A stretch of 6,274 nucleotides of DNA from positions 1-6,274 of the forward strand of contig JAOACM010000177.1 of assembly GCA_026417845.1 (NCBI GenBank), written 5' to 3'. The position numbers and the translations under genes were made by a program. Under the pieces are notes generated by a model. That model was not told the origin of the DNA and did not search any database. It saw nothing but the letters and a program-made list of their open reading frames with translations. Shown here piece after piece: positions 1-5,229 of the stretch. Positions within the stretch are counted from its first letter, which is position 1, and each line of letters starts with the position of its first letter. The DNA comes from Planctomycetota bacterium (GTDB lineage: Bacteria > Planctomycetota > SZUA-567 > H5-PLA8 > CALKMO01).

Positions 1-239
1 GCTCCCATGGCCGAGCCTATCACCCAGTGGGCGCCAAGCGCGTCCTCAAGGTGCAGAGCAAGCCCGTTCCGGCTTTCCAGTATCTCCTCCATCAGATCGG
101 CGCGACACGTAACGGCGGTGGCGTTGACGAATCCATCCGAATGGAGTCCCGATGTGAGCATCGCATGAGGCGCCTTGGGATCGCCACAGTGGAGCCATAT
201 GGCGCCGTGTCGCTTGAACTCCTTCAGCCATTCCCACAT
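1..239 (-). CDS. Phosphoribosyltransferase, orotate PRTase-like, N-terminal part (runs off left edge)
   Basis: Translating the minus strand from the ATG at 239 gives 79 uninterrupted codons to the window edge; the catalytic C-terminal part is missing. Residues 28-39 read LTSGLHSDGFVN, which matches the N-terminal 'TSG..S..Y/F.(D/N)' signature of orotate-type phosphoribosyltransferases. Residues 72-79 (WVIGSAMG) match the hydrophobic strand and small-residue turn that follow in that fold ('v.G...gG'). The PRPP-binding loop would lie outside the window. In the family these enzymes transfer phosphoribose from PRPP to a base, orotate in pyrimidine synthesis, in the cytoplasm. The HSDGFVN variant leaves room for a PRTase of other substrate. 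The start is chosen for its position just before the conserved region and for an AGGAGG tract 13 bases upstream, a long but usable spacing. The gene is divergent from the DUF1638 gene. I am sure of the PRTase class and unsure of the substrate. Confidence 0.72.
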   Translation of the reverse strand, partial: MWEWLKEFKRHGAIWLHCGDPKAPHAMLTSGLHSDGFVNATAVTCRADLMEEILESRNGLALHLEDALGAHWVIGSAMG

Positions 240-399
240 TTTTTGTCGAGCGCCTCCTCTGCTCGCGCCTGGCGGCGGAACCGCCCGATGACGTCGGGCC
301 GTTCCTTCAGCGTGCCCCGGGGACGGCACCTCGACGGCGACCAGCCCGCGACGGCCCCACCCCTCCCGACGTGCGCCCGTGCCCCCCATGAATCCACCC

Positions 400-428
400 G
401 ATATATATGCTGTGCCGGACTTCGACAA
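400..428 (-). promoter_or_regulatory. Candidate sigma-70 promoter for the phosphoribosyltransferase gene
   Basis: On the minus strand TTGTCG (428-423) is followed after exactly 17 bases by TATATC (405-400), within the only AT-rich tract (ATATATAT) of the upstream region. The match to TTGACA/TATAAT is moderate. It would leave a leader of about 150 bases before the ATG at 239, long enough for leader regulation, though I see no recognisable riboswitch or attenuator in it. Confidence 0.3.
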
Positions 429-601
429 GCCCATGCGCTCCGAATGCCTCAGCCTGGGTGCATGGCCGTAAATGCAAAGCCTGGAGCGACCAGCGAGGGG
501 AGCGCCAGGTGCATATCCGGTCCGCGCCCCTGGATGCGGGGCACTGGTTTGCCGCTTTCGAGTTCGGCGGCTGTCGCGGTGGTGCGCTTTGAGCGGGGTT
601 A

Positions 602-683
602 GAGCTTATCCAAAAACCTCCGGGCCGGACCCGGTGCTCAGCTGCGGAAGCCTGGGCCGCCGCAGGAGTTTTGGGATAGCCTC
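602..683. repeat. Imperfect terminal inverted repeat, MITE-like element or structured RNA
   Basis: The left arm GAGCTTATCCAAAAACCTCC (602-621) is nearly the reverse complement of the right arm GGAGTTTTGGGATAGCCTC (665-683). About 15 of 20 positions pair, with one bulge and a few mismatches. The arms are much more AT-rich than the surroundings, so pairing by chance is less likely than for the GC-rich hairpins elsewhere. The 43-base centre is GC-rich and can pair further through GGCC/GGCC. A TA dinucleotide abuts the left arm (600-601) and another lies one base beyond the right arm (685-686), which would fit a TA target duplication but is weak on its own. There is no transposase. The alternative is a folded leader or small RNA. 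Confidence 0.4.
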
Positions 684-907
684 GTATATGGCGCCGCAGC
701 AGGTGGATACGCTCAGGCACCGCTCTCACAACTGCGTATGGCCGCTACAACCGATTACGGTCCCCGCGCTTGGGGCGGATACTGATGCAGGAAGCGCGCC
801 GTGAAACTGAGTGGGCGAAACCGGACTGTGCGGTATAGGATGGCCGGTGTCGAAATGGATGGTTCGGGACAGGCGCGGGCGGAGGGGAATCAGGAGGTAA
901 GAGAAAA

Positions 908-1693
908 ATGAGCGAATCGCCGCGGGCGGGAAAGCGTCAGCTGCGGCTGAAGATGATCTGCTGCGAGGTGCTGTATCGCGAGGTCTGCCTCTGCGCCGCC
1001 CGCTCGCCGCACGTGGTGGACGTCAAATTCCTGGAGTTCGGATTGCACGACAGGGGCGCGGCCGCCATGAACGAGGCGTTGCGGGCGGAGATCGAGGCCG
1101 TCCCGCCGCCGGAGGCGAAGAACGGCTACGACGCCGTCCTGCTTGGTTATGGCCTGTGCAGCAACGGTACGGCCGGCCTCGGATCGCAGCGCCATACGCT
1201 GGTGATCCCGCGGGCGCACGACTGTATAACCATGCTCCTGGGGTCGAAGGAACGCTACAAGGCCGAGTTCGACGCGCACCCGGGAACGTACTACCTGTCG
1301 CCGGGATGGATCGAACACCATAACACACTTAAAGACGAGCGGGAGTACATAATGAACAGGCTGGGCCTTAACCCTGAGTACGACGAACTGGTCGCGAAGT
1401 TCGGCGAGGAGAACGCGCGGTACGTCATGGAGACGCTGGGCGGATGGGGCGGCCTGAAATCCTATGACCGCATGGTCTACATAGACACCGGACTGGGGCC
1501 GGTCGAAGACCTGGCGGAGGCGGCGCGGCGGCGCGCTGCGGAATCCGGGTGGGGCTTCGCGATGCTTAAGGGCGACATCCGGCTGCTGGAGGACCTGCTC
1601 GCCGCGCGGTGGGATCCGGAGCGGTTCCTCGTGGTGCCGCCAGGCCGGAAGATACGCCCGTCCTGCGACGGTTCGGTGATCCGCACCGAATGA
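908..1693 (+). CDS. DUF1638 family protein
   Basis: The 261-residue product carries the hallmarks of the DUF1638 family: an early CCE motif (residues 18-20), LEFGLHD (42-48), YGLCSNGTAGL (81-91), PRAHDCIT with LLGS (101-113), PGTYYLSPGWIE (125-136) and a C-terminal LVVPPG (241-246). No signal peptide or membrane segment is visible, so it is probably cytoplasmic. The conserved Cys and His residues (C18, C19, H47, C84, H104, C106) could bind a metal or cofactor; this is inference. The function is unknown. From memory, family members occur mainly in anaerobes and methanogens and are often found near corrinoid-dependent methyltransferases, but none is in this window. The start is firm: AGGAGGT (892-898) lies nine bases before the ATG. 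It is the only plus-strand gene, apparently monocistronic, and convergent with feoB. The last codons form half of a hairpin ending at the stop codon. Confidence 0.88.
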   Translation: MSESPRAGKRQLRLKMICCEVLYREVCLCAARSPHVVDVKFLEFGLHDRGAAAMNEALRAEIEAVPPPEAKNGYDAVLLGYGLCSNGTAGLGSQRHTLVIPRAHDCITMLLGSKERYKAEFDAHPGTYYLSPGWIEHHNTLKDEREYIMNRLGLNPEYDELVAKFGEENARYVMETLGGWGGLKSYDRMVYIDTGLGPVEDLAEAARRRAAESGWGFAMLKGDIRLLEDLLAARWDPERFLVVPPGRKIRPSCDGSVIRTE

Positions 1694-1755
1694 AGACCAC
1701 CGCCTGAAGGCGAGAGCCTCCAGCCCTCCCCTGAGGGGGGCGGCGATCCGCGCCG
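1672..1755 (+). repeat. Structured 3' region: two related hairpins around a GNRA-capped stem
   Basis: Hairpin 1 (1672-1690) is a perfect 7-bp stem, TTCGGTG/CACCGAA, around the loop ATCCG, and ends at the DUF1638 stop codon. Hairpin 2 (1741-1755) is a perfect 5-bp stem, CGGCG/CGCCG, around the same ATCCG loop. Over the shared 17 bases the copies differ only at one T/C and one A/G, which change a T-A pair into a C-G pair. Between them lie a stem capped by a GAGA tetraloop (1704-1723, CTGAAGGC/GCCTCCAG with one mismatch) and a C-run/G-run hairpin (1728-1740), bracketed by CCGC (1700-1703) and GCGG (1740-1743). It may protect the mRNA 3' end or terminate transcription, but no T-tract follows. Confidence 0.5.
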
Positions 1756-1875
1756 AACGGTCCGGCCGTGGCGCTCCGCCTCCGTCACGCTCCTCATCGG
1801 GCGATTCGAACCGGACGATCCGTCTCGTAGCGTCCTGTTCTCCACGACATCCCGTGCCGGGCGATTCGCGCGGGG

Positions 1876-1896
1876 CCGTCGGCCGCGGGGCGACGG
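1876..1896 (-). terminator. GC hairpin downstream of feoB, weak terminator candidate
   Basis: CCGTCG (1876-1881) and CGACGG (1891-1896) form a perfect 6-bp stem around a 9-base loop, starting 32 bases past the feoB stop codon. No T-tract follows on either strand, so an intrinsic terminator is only weakly supported. It lies in the spacer between convergent genes, where a bidirectional terminator would be expected. Confidence 0.25.
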
Positions 1897-1927
1897 CAAT
1901 CAAGCGGTCCGCATCCGGCAACCCGTA

Positions 1928-3670
1928 TCATTCCATGCCCGCGGCCTTCAGCGAGAGGTTCAGTGCTGCCCCGGCGACGGCAGCCGTCGCGAGCATTATA
2001 CCAACGCTCTTCAGAAAACCCTTCCAACCCAGCTCGCGCAGCATGACTATAAAACTCGCCGCGCACGGAAACGTCATGGCCAGCCCAACGGTCGCGACCA
2101 CCATCTGGGCGTCGCCAAGTCCCAGCGTCTCAAGCATGCCGACGGCCACGTCCTTGCGCAGCACGCCCACCATCAGAGGCACCGCCGCCTCCGGCGGCAG
2201 ACCCCAGATCGCCGAGAGGATCGGCCCGAACGCCGCGGCGGCCAGATCGAAGGCGCCGGTCAGCATCAGGACGTTGGCCAGCAGTATGCCGCCGAGAACC
2301 AGCGGCGTAGCCTCGCGCACGAACTGGACCAGGCGCATCGCGAGCTTTTCGGCGGCGACCCTGATCGGCGGGAACCGGTAGGGAGGTATCTCCATCAGAA
2401 GCTCAGGGCTGCGACCCTTCAGCAGCAGATTCAGGAGACGGCCCAGGACCAGCCATGCCAGCAGCATCGAAACGTATATGATCGCGACGCAACGGACGCC
2501 GCGCTCCCCTATAAGGCCCCAGATCATCGCCTGCAGGGAGACGCACGGGATGGCCGTCGAGATCAGCGTCGCCGCTATAAGCCGCTCGCGCCCGCTCTCC
2601 AGCATCCTCGTCGCCAGTATGCCCGGCACGTTGCATCCAAGGCCCAGCAGCGACGGTATTATCGCCCAGCCGTGCAGGCCGAGGCGGTGCATGACGGAGT
2701 CCAGCATCACCGCCAGGCGGGGGAGATAGCCGGAGTCCTCCAGCGCGCCCACCGCCAGGTAAAACGCCGCTATGTACGGCAGCACCATCCCGAACTCGAC
2801 GTATACCCCCGTCGTCAGCACGCCGAAGGACTCCCGCAGATGTATCTCTCCGTCCACCCTTCGGCCGATCAAGATATCGCCCAGGATCCCTCCGCCGATG
2901 GCGCCATCGAGCCGTTCCATCAGCGGCAGCCAGGCTCCTTCGAAAAACGGATCGGAAATCAGGGCTATAAGTCCTTCCCCGACCAGGCGTACGACGGCAA
3001 ACGTCGCCGCCAGAACGACTACGGCGATCGGAATCCCCGCCGGCAGGGGCTGGACCGACAGGTCGCCGAGCCACTCGGCGAAGGTATGGTGCCTGTGCTC
3101 CAGCGACTGGACCTTTGCCAGTATGCGCCCGATCTCCGCCCACCGCTCCCCGTCGCTTCTTTCCCTGACGCCGCGCCCGGCTGCCGCCCCGGCAGCCTCC
3201 GCCAGCTTCCCGACCAGCTCCCGCACGCCCTCCCCCGTTACCGCCACCGTGGGCACGACCGGCGCGCCAAGCTCTTTCGAGAGCGCGGCCGCGTCTATCC
3301 GGATGCCACGGTGCGCGGCGTCGTCCCACATGTTAAGCGCCACTATGACCGGCAGCCCGCGGTCCAGGAGGTTCAGCGTCAGCAGCAGATTGCGCTCGAT
3401 GTTGGTGGCATCCACGACGTTTATTATCGTGCCGCCCCCGGCGATCATATGCGTCGCTACCTCTTCGCCTTTCGACGACGGGGTCAGCGAATATGTGCCG
3501 GGCACGTCCAGCACCTGGACGCGTTCACCTCCGACGTTCAGCGATCCTTCGGTATATTCGACTGTCGTACCGGGGTAATTCGAGCATATTACGTGCACGC
3601 CGGTCAGACGATGGAACAGGGCGCTTTTCCCGACATTAGGGTTGCCGACCAGGAGGATCCTGTCCGCCAT
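1928..3670 (-). CDS. feoB: Ferrous iron transporter FeoB, compact form
   Basis: FeoB is the inner-membrane Fe(II) importer with a cytoplasmic GTPase domain. The 580-residue product shows G1 GNPNVGKS (9-16), the G2 threonines in PGTT (33-36), G3 DVPG (55-58), G4 NMWD (113-116, with Trp at a position often Met) and G5 near VAVTGEG (142-148). The membrane part begins near residue 212 and has about eight or nine hydrophobic stretches. Its two Gate/pore motifs are GLGCNVPG (343-350, Cys345) and FPCAASF (534-540); RKDVAVGML (505-513) is also typical. It is shorter than the usual 650-780 residues, mainly because the helical region between the G domain and the first membrane span is reduced to about 60 residues. 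The ATG at 3670 has GGAG seven bases upstream. The gene overlaps feoA by 35 bases, so translation is probably coupled. No FeoC is seen. All GTPase motifs are intact, so it should work. Confidence 0.96.
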   Translation of the reverse strand: MADRILLVGNPNVGKSALFHRLTGVHVICSNYPGTTVEYTEGSLNVGGERVQVLDVPGTYSLTPSSKGEEVATHMIAGGGTIINVVDATNIERNLLLTLNLLDRGLPVIVALNMWDDAAHRGIRIDAAALSKELGAPVVPTVAVTGEGVRELVGKLAEAAGAAAGRGVRERSDGERWAEIGRILAKVQSLEHRHHTFAEWLGDLSVQPLPAGIPIAVVVLAATFAVVRLVGEGLIALISDPFFEGAWLPLMERLDGAIGGGILGDILIGRRVDGEIHLRESFGVLTTGVYVEFGMVLPYIAAFYLAVGALEDSGYLPRLAVMLDSVMHRLGLHGWAIIPSLLGLGCNVPGILATRMLESGRERLIAATLISTAIPCVSLQAMIWGLIGERGVRCVAIIYVSMLLAWLVLGRLLNLLLKGRSPELLMEIPPYRFPPIRVAAEKLAMRLVQFVREATPLVLGGILLANVLMLTGAFDLAAAAFGPILSAIWGLPPEAAVPLMVGVLRKDVAVGMLETLGLGDAQMVVATVGLAMTFPCAASFIVMLRELGWKGFLKSVGIMLATAAVAGAALNLSLKAAGME

Positions 3671-3938
3671 TTTCGATCTCCACGATTATCCTGCTGGCCA
3701 TCCCGAACCCGATGGCGAACTGCGCCCCGCGCGCCTCCACGACCACCGGCCCCCGGCCGATGGCGGAGGCGACGCGCCTGACGCGCGAGCCGATGCACAG
3801 GCCCATCGCCTGGAGCCTGTTGCAGATGCCCCGTCCTCCGACGATCTCGACGATGACGCCGGTCCGGCCAGGCTGCAGCTCGTTCAGCAGTAGCAGGCGG
3901 TCCGCATGAGGTATCGGTGCGCCTTTCTCCCGCAGCAT
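3636..3938 (-). CDS. feoA: Ferrous iron transport accessory protein FeoA
   Basis: FeoA is a small cytoplasmic SH3-like protein needed for FeoB activity. The 100-residue product has the family pattern: a leading LLLLNELQPGRTGVIVEI (15-32), RLQAMGLCIGSRVRRV (41-56, the 'R L..MGl..G..v' signature), and a closing beta segment GPVVVEARGAQFAIGFGMASRIIVE (63-87), where the family consensus is 'GP..v...g..iaig...A..I.V'. The ATG at 3938 is preferred because it leaves about 14 residues before the conserved core and has AAGGGAG upstream, though about 12 bases away. The frame is open far upstream, but that extension is low-complexity Arg/Pro/Gly sequence and unlike FeoA. Its 3' end overlaps the feoB start by 35 bases. 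It lies 203 bases downstream of the fur-family gene on the same strand and is probably cotranscribed with it. Confidence 0.93.
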   Translation of the reverse strand: MLREKGAPIPHADRLLLLNELQPGRTGVIVEIVGGRGICNRLQAMGLCIGSRVRRVASAIGRGPVVVEARGAQFAIGFGMASRIIVEIENGGQDPPGRQP

Positions 3939-4072
3939 ATCGTCGCGGCTCTCCCTTCGCAGAAATCCGCCCCGGCGGTTTTCCTGTGGACCGGAGGGCG
4001 CCGGCCGGACCGCGCGACGGCGGACATGGGGCTGGCAGCCGGCGGCCCCAAGCGCGACGCGACAACCCCGGA

Positions 4073-4104
4073 GGAGCGGGCCGGCCGGCGATCTCCGGCG
4101 CTCC
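4073..4104. other. Hairpin in the fur-feoA spacer
   Basis: GGAGCG-GG-CCGG (4073-4084) pairs with CCGGCGCTCC (4095-4104), giving ten base pairs with a two-base bulge and a ten-base loop, about 38 bases past the fur stop codon. A second hairpin, TGGGGC/GCCCCA (4027-4032 and 4045-4050), lies further towards feoA. No T-tract follows either one. They could act as an attenuator or a processing site that sets feoAB output relative to the regulator, but this is speculative in such GC-rich DNA. Confidence 0.3.
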
Positions 4105-4141
4105 TCGCGTGCAACTCGCACGTTCCCTGAAGGCGCGATCG

Positions 4142-4660
4142 TCAGCGGCGGCGAGGGCGGCCGGCCGGGGCCCCCGTGGCTATCGGAGCCGGCGGACCGG
4201 ACGTGGCGCGGGGGCGCCCGCCGGAGCGGCAAACGGCGCAATAGCCGCGGATTCGAAGCTGGTGGTCCACGGCGAGGAACCCGTGCTGCGCGCAAAGCCT
4301 CGCCTGTTCCCTTTCCATCGCCGCGCTCGATACCTCGATCGAGCGCCCGCAATCGAGGCAAAGCAGGTGGTCGTGGTGTTCACGGCCGAGGCCCTTCTCG
4401 TACTCGCCGCGATCCCCCCCGGAGGCCGACACTTTCCTGAGTATCCCGGCTTCGACAAGCAGCGGCACCGCCCGGTAGATCGTCGCCCTGTGGACGCGCA
4501 GCCCCTTCGCCCTCGCGGCCGCATCCACATCCTCGATACCGAAATGGGCGCCGCACGCCTCGACCGCCTCAACGGCCAGCCTCCTGCCGCGCGTCAGCCT
4601 CAGCCCGCGGCTCCGCAGGAAACTTTCCAGCCGCTTCGCCGCCTCGCCCGATCCTTTCAT
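4142..4660 (-). CDS. Fur-family metal-responsive repressor
   Basis: The 172-residue product is a Fur-superfamily regulator. It has an N-terminal winged-helix DNA-binding domain (about 8-80) with the recognition segment VHRATIYRAVPLLVEAGIL (56-74), then the metal-binding dimerisation domain with GREHHDHLLCLDCGRSIEV (92-110). C101xxC104 and C141xxC144 form the usual structural zinc site; H39, H95, H96 and H98 are candidate regulatory-site ligands. The gene context (feoAB downstream) favours an iron sensor, Fur proper, but PerR-like or other specificity cannot be ruled out from sequence. After the last Cys pair there is an unusual tail of about 28 residues rich in Arg, Pro, Gly and Ala. The ATG at 4660 is chosen. 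A GTG two codons earlier (4666) is possible, since GGAG lies four bases before the GTG and ten before the ATG. A clear promoter and a palindromic operator lie just upstream, suggesting autoregulation. Confidence 0.93.
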   Translation of the reverse strand: MKGSGEAAKRLESFLRSRGLRLTRGRRLAVEAVEACGAHFGIEDVDAAARAKGLRVHRATIYRAVPLLVEAGILRKVSASGGDRGEYEKGLGREHHDHLLCLDCGRSIEVSSAAMEREQARLCAQHGFLAVDHQLRIRGYCAVCRSGGRPRATSGPPAPIATGAPAGRPRRR

Positions 4661-4694
4661 CCGCACGCCGCTCCGCCGGATGGTTCCGACTAAT

Positions 4695-4709
4695 TGCGAC
4701 TTTGTCGCA
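4695..4709. promoter_or_regulatory. Fur-family operator candidate in the fur leader
   Basis: TGCGAC-TTT-GTCGCA is a perfect 6-3-6 palindrome, 15 bases long, the same length as the 7-1-7 core of Fur-family boxes. It sits between the predicted start point and the fur start codon, roughly +5 to +19, where a bound repressor would block the promoter. The half-site differs from the enterobacterial TGATAAT, which is common in distant lineages. The link to the Fur-family protein rests on position and symmetry only. Confidence 0.6.
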
Positions 4710-4720
4710 CTTCCGGCAGC

Positions 4721-4749
4721 ATCTTACCCCGCGCCGCCCTGGCCGTCAA
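4721..4749 (-). promoter_or_regulatory. Sigma-70 promoter of fur-feoA-feoB
   Basis: On the minus strand TTGACG (4749-4744) is followed after exactly 17 bases by TAAGAT (4726-4721). The -35 matches consensus at five of six positions and the -10 at four or five depending on alignment, in otherwise GC-rich DNA. Transcription would start near 4714, giving a leader of about 55 bases that contains the palindromic operator. It is the best promoter in the window. Confidence 0.65.
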
Positions 4750-4883
4750 GATACAGCGGGCCTTTCCGGAACCGGTTGCGATCGGCGAAACGATTCCGCG
4801 ACCGTGCATCACGCATAATTTCCTTCGTGCCCGGCTAAAGACGGGACCGGGATCGGATGCCGGGTTCTGTTCGCGGAAGGGGA

Positions 4884-4924
4884 TGACCGGGTCAGGCGGA
4901 GTATGACGCGATCGTCATTCTGAC
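4884..4924. promoter_or_regulatory. Cluster of TGAC/GTCA palindromes, possible operator
   Basis: TGAC-CGG-GTCA (4884-4894) is followed by ATGACG-CGAT-CGTCAT (4903-4918), a perfect 6-4-6 inverted repeat, and a further TGAC at 4921-4924. Five half-sites within 41 bases suggest a DNA-binding protein site. They lie about 135-175 bases upstream of the fur -35 element, so the controlled gene is unclear. Confidence 0.35.
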
Positions 4925-5136
4925 TGCTCTTACCGTCGCCGGCCGGTATTGCCCAAAGTCGAGCCGATTGCGCAGCGGATGCGCGCGAACGTTCGTTCGA
5001 GAAGGCGCAGGGGAACCGGCGTGGCGAGGGCGCGACCGGCCGGTATCCTGAGCACTCCGGGAGAGCGCGGGGCGGGGACCGCGACATGCGGATGCCGTCG
5101 CTGGCGATCTCTCCATGCGACCGGGGTAATGTCCTT

Positions 5137-5164
5137 GCGCGGCGGCGGAAAATTCCCCCCGCGC
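5137..5164. other. Hairpin downstream of the lipoprotein gene
   Basis: GCGCGG (5137-5142) pairs with CCGCGC (5159-5164), and inside it GGAA (5147-5150) faces TTCC (5153-5156), with an unpaired stretch between the two stems. It lies about 190 bases past the lipoprotein stop codon, and no T-run follows on either strand, so it is at best a weak transcription end. Confidence 0.25.
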
Positions 5165-5190
5165 CGGAGGGCATCGCAACCGGCCCATGC

Positions 5191-5211
5191 GGGGGCGGGG
5201 CCGGGGCCGGG
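5191..5211 (+). other. G-quadruplex-forming motif
   Basis: Five, four, four and three consecutive G residues are separated by loops of one, two and two bases, which fits the canonical four-tract G-quadruplex pattern with short, stabilising loops. It is on the plus strand, so a minus-strand transcript from the lipoprotein operon would carry the C-rich complement. Confidence 0.55.
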
Positions 5212-5212
5212 C

Positions 5213-5229
5213 CGCGGAATCGAACCGCG
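5213..5229 (-). other. tRNA T-arm-like stem-loop, no full cloverleaf
   Basis: On the minus strand a perfect 5-bp stem, CGCGG/CCGCG, closes the 7-base loop TTCGATT, and GGTTCGATTCC matches the tRNA T-arm consensus GGTTCRANTCC exactly. An upstream GTCCGGGC (5297-5290) could pair at seven of eight positions with GCCCGGCC (5212-5205) as an acceptor stem, and GGCG-AAGG-CGCC follows like a D hairpin. I could not build an anticodon arm with a conserved T33 and paired stem, and no CCA is encoded. It may be a tRNA remnant or chance. Confidence 0.3.

Larger units (their letters stand above)
240..907. other. Divergent intergenic region without a convincing gene
   Basis: This 668-base spacer separates the minus-strand phosphoribosyltransferase from the plus-strand DUF1638 gene. 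Open frames exist on both strands, but their products are Arg/Pro/Ala/Gly-rich, lack recognisable motifs and have no good ribosome binding sites, so I treat them as GC-rich noise. It contains a candidate promoter for the left gene (400-428), an imperfect inverted repeat (602-683), a short hairpin (526-542, GCCCC/GGGGC with a 7-base loop) and the DUF1638 ribosome binding site at its right end. A weak plus-strand promoter-like pair, TTACGG then 17 bases then GATACT, lies around 756-784. A decayed gene or small RNA cannot be excluded. Confidence 0.5.

Noticed and set aside
46..237. 63-codon minus-strand open frame at the left edge
   Set aside because: It is out of frame with the phosphoribosyltransferase reading frame starting at 239, which carries the recognisable motifs.
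307..729. 140-codon minus-strand open frame in the divergent spacer
   Set aside because: It has no recognisable motif and no good ribosome binding site, and it crosses the inverted repeat; at most a decayed gene.
890..1921. 343-codon minus-strand open frame opposite the DUF1638 gene
   Set aside because: It lies antisense to a clear family protein, its product has no motif, and it has no convincing ribosome binding site; it is a GC-rich shadow.
2672..3781. 369-codon plus-strand open frame across feoB and feoA
   Set aside because: It is antisense to intact feoB with all GTPase motifs; the composition (Arg, Pro, Gln, His) is typical of antisense frames.
4108..4122. CGTGC-AACTC-GCACG as a second Fur-family operator before feoA
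   Set aside because: It is palindromic, but its length and half-sites do not match the TGCGAC-N3-GTCGCA site upstream of fur.
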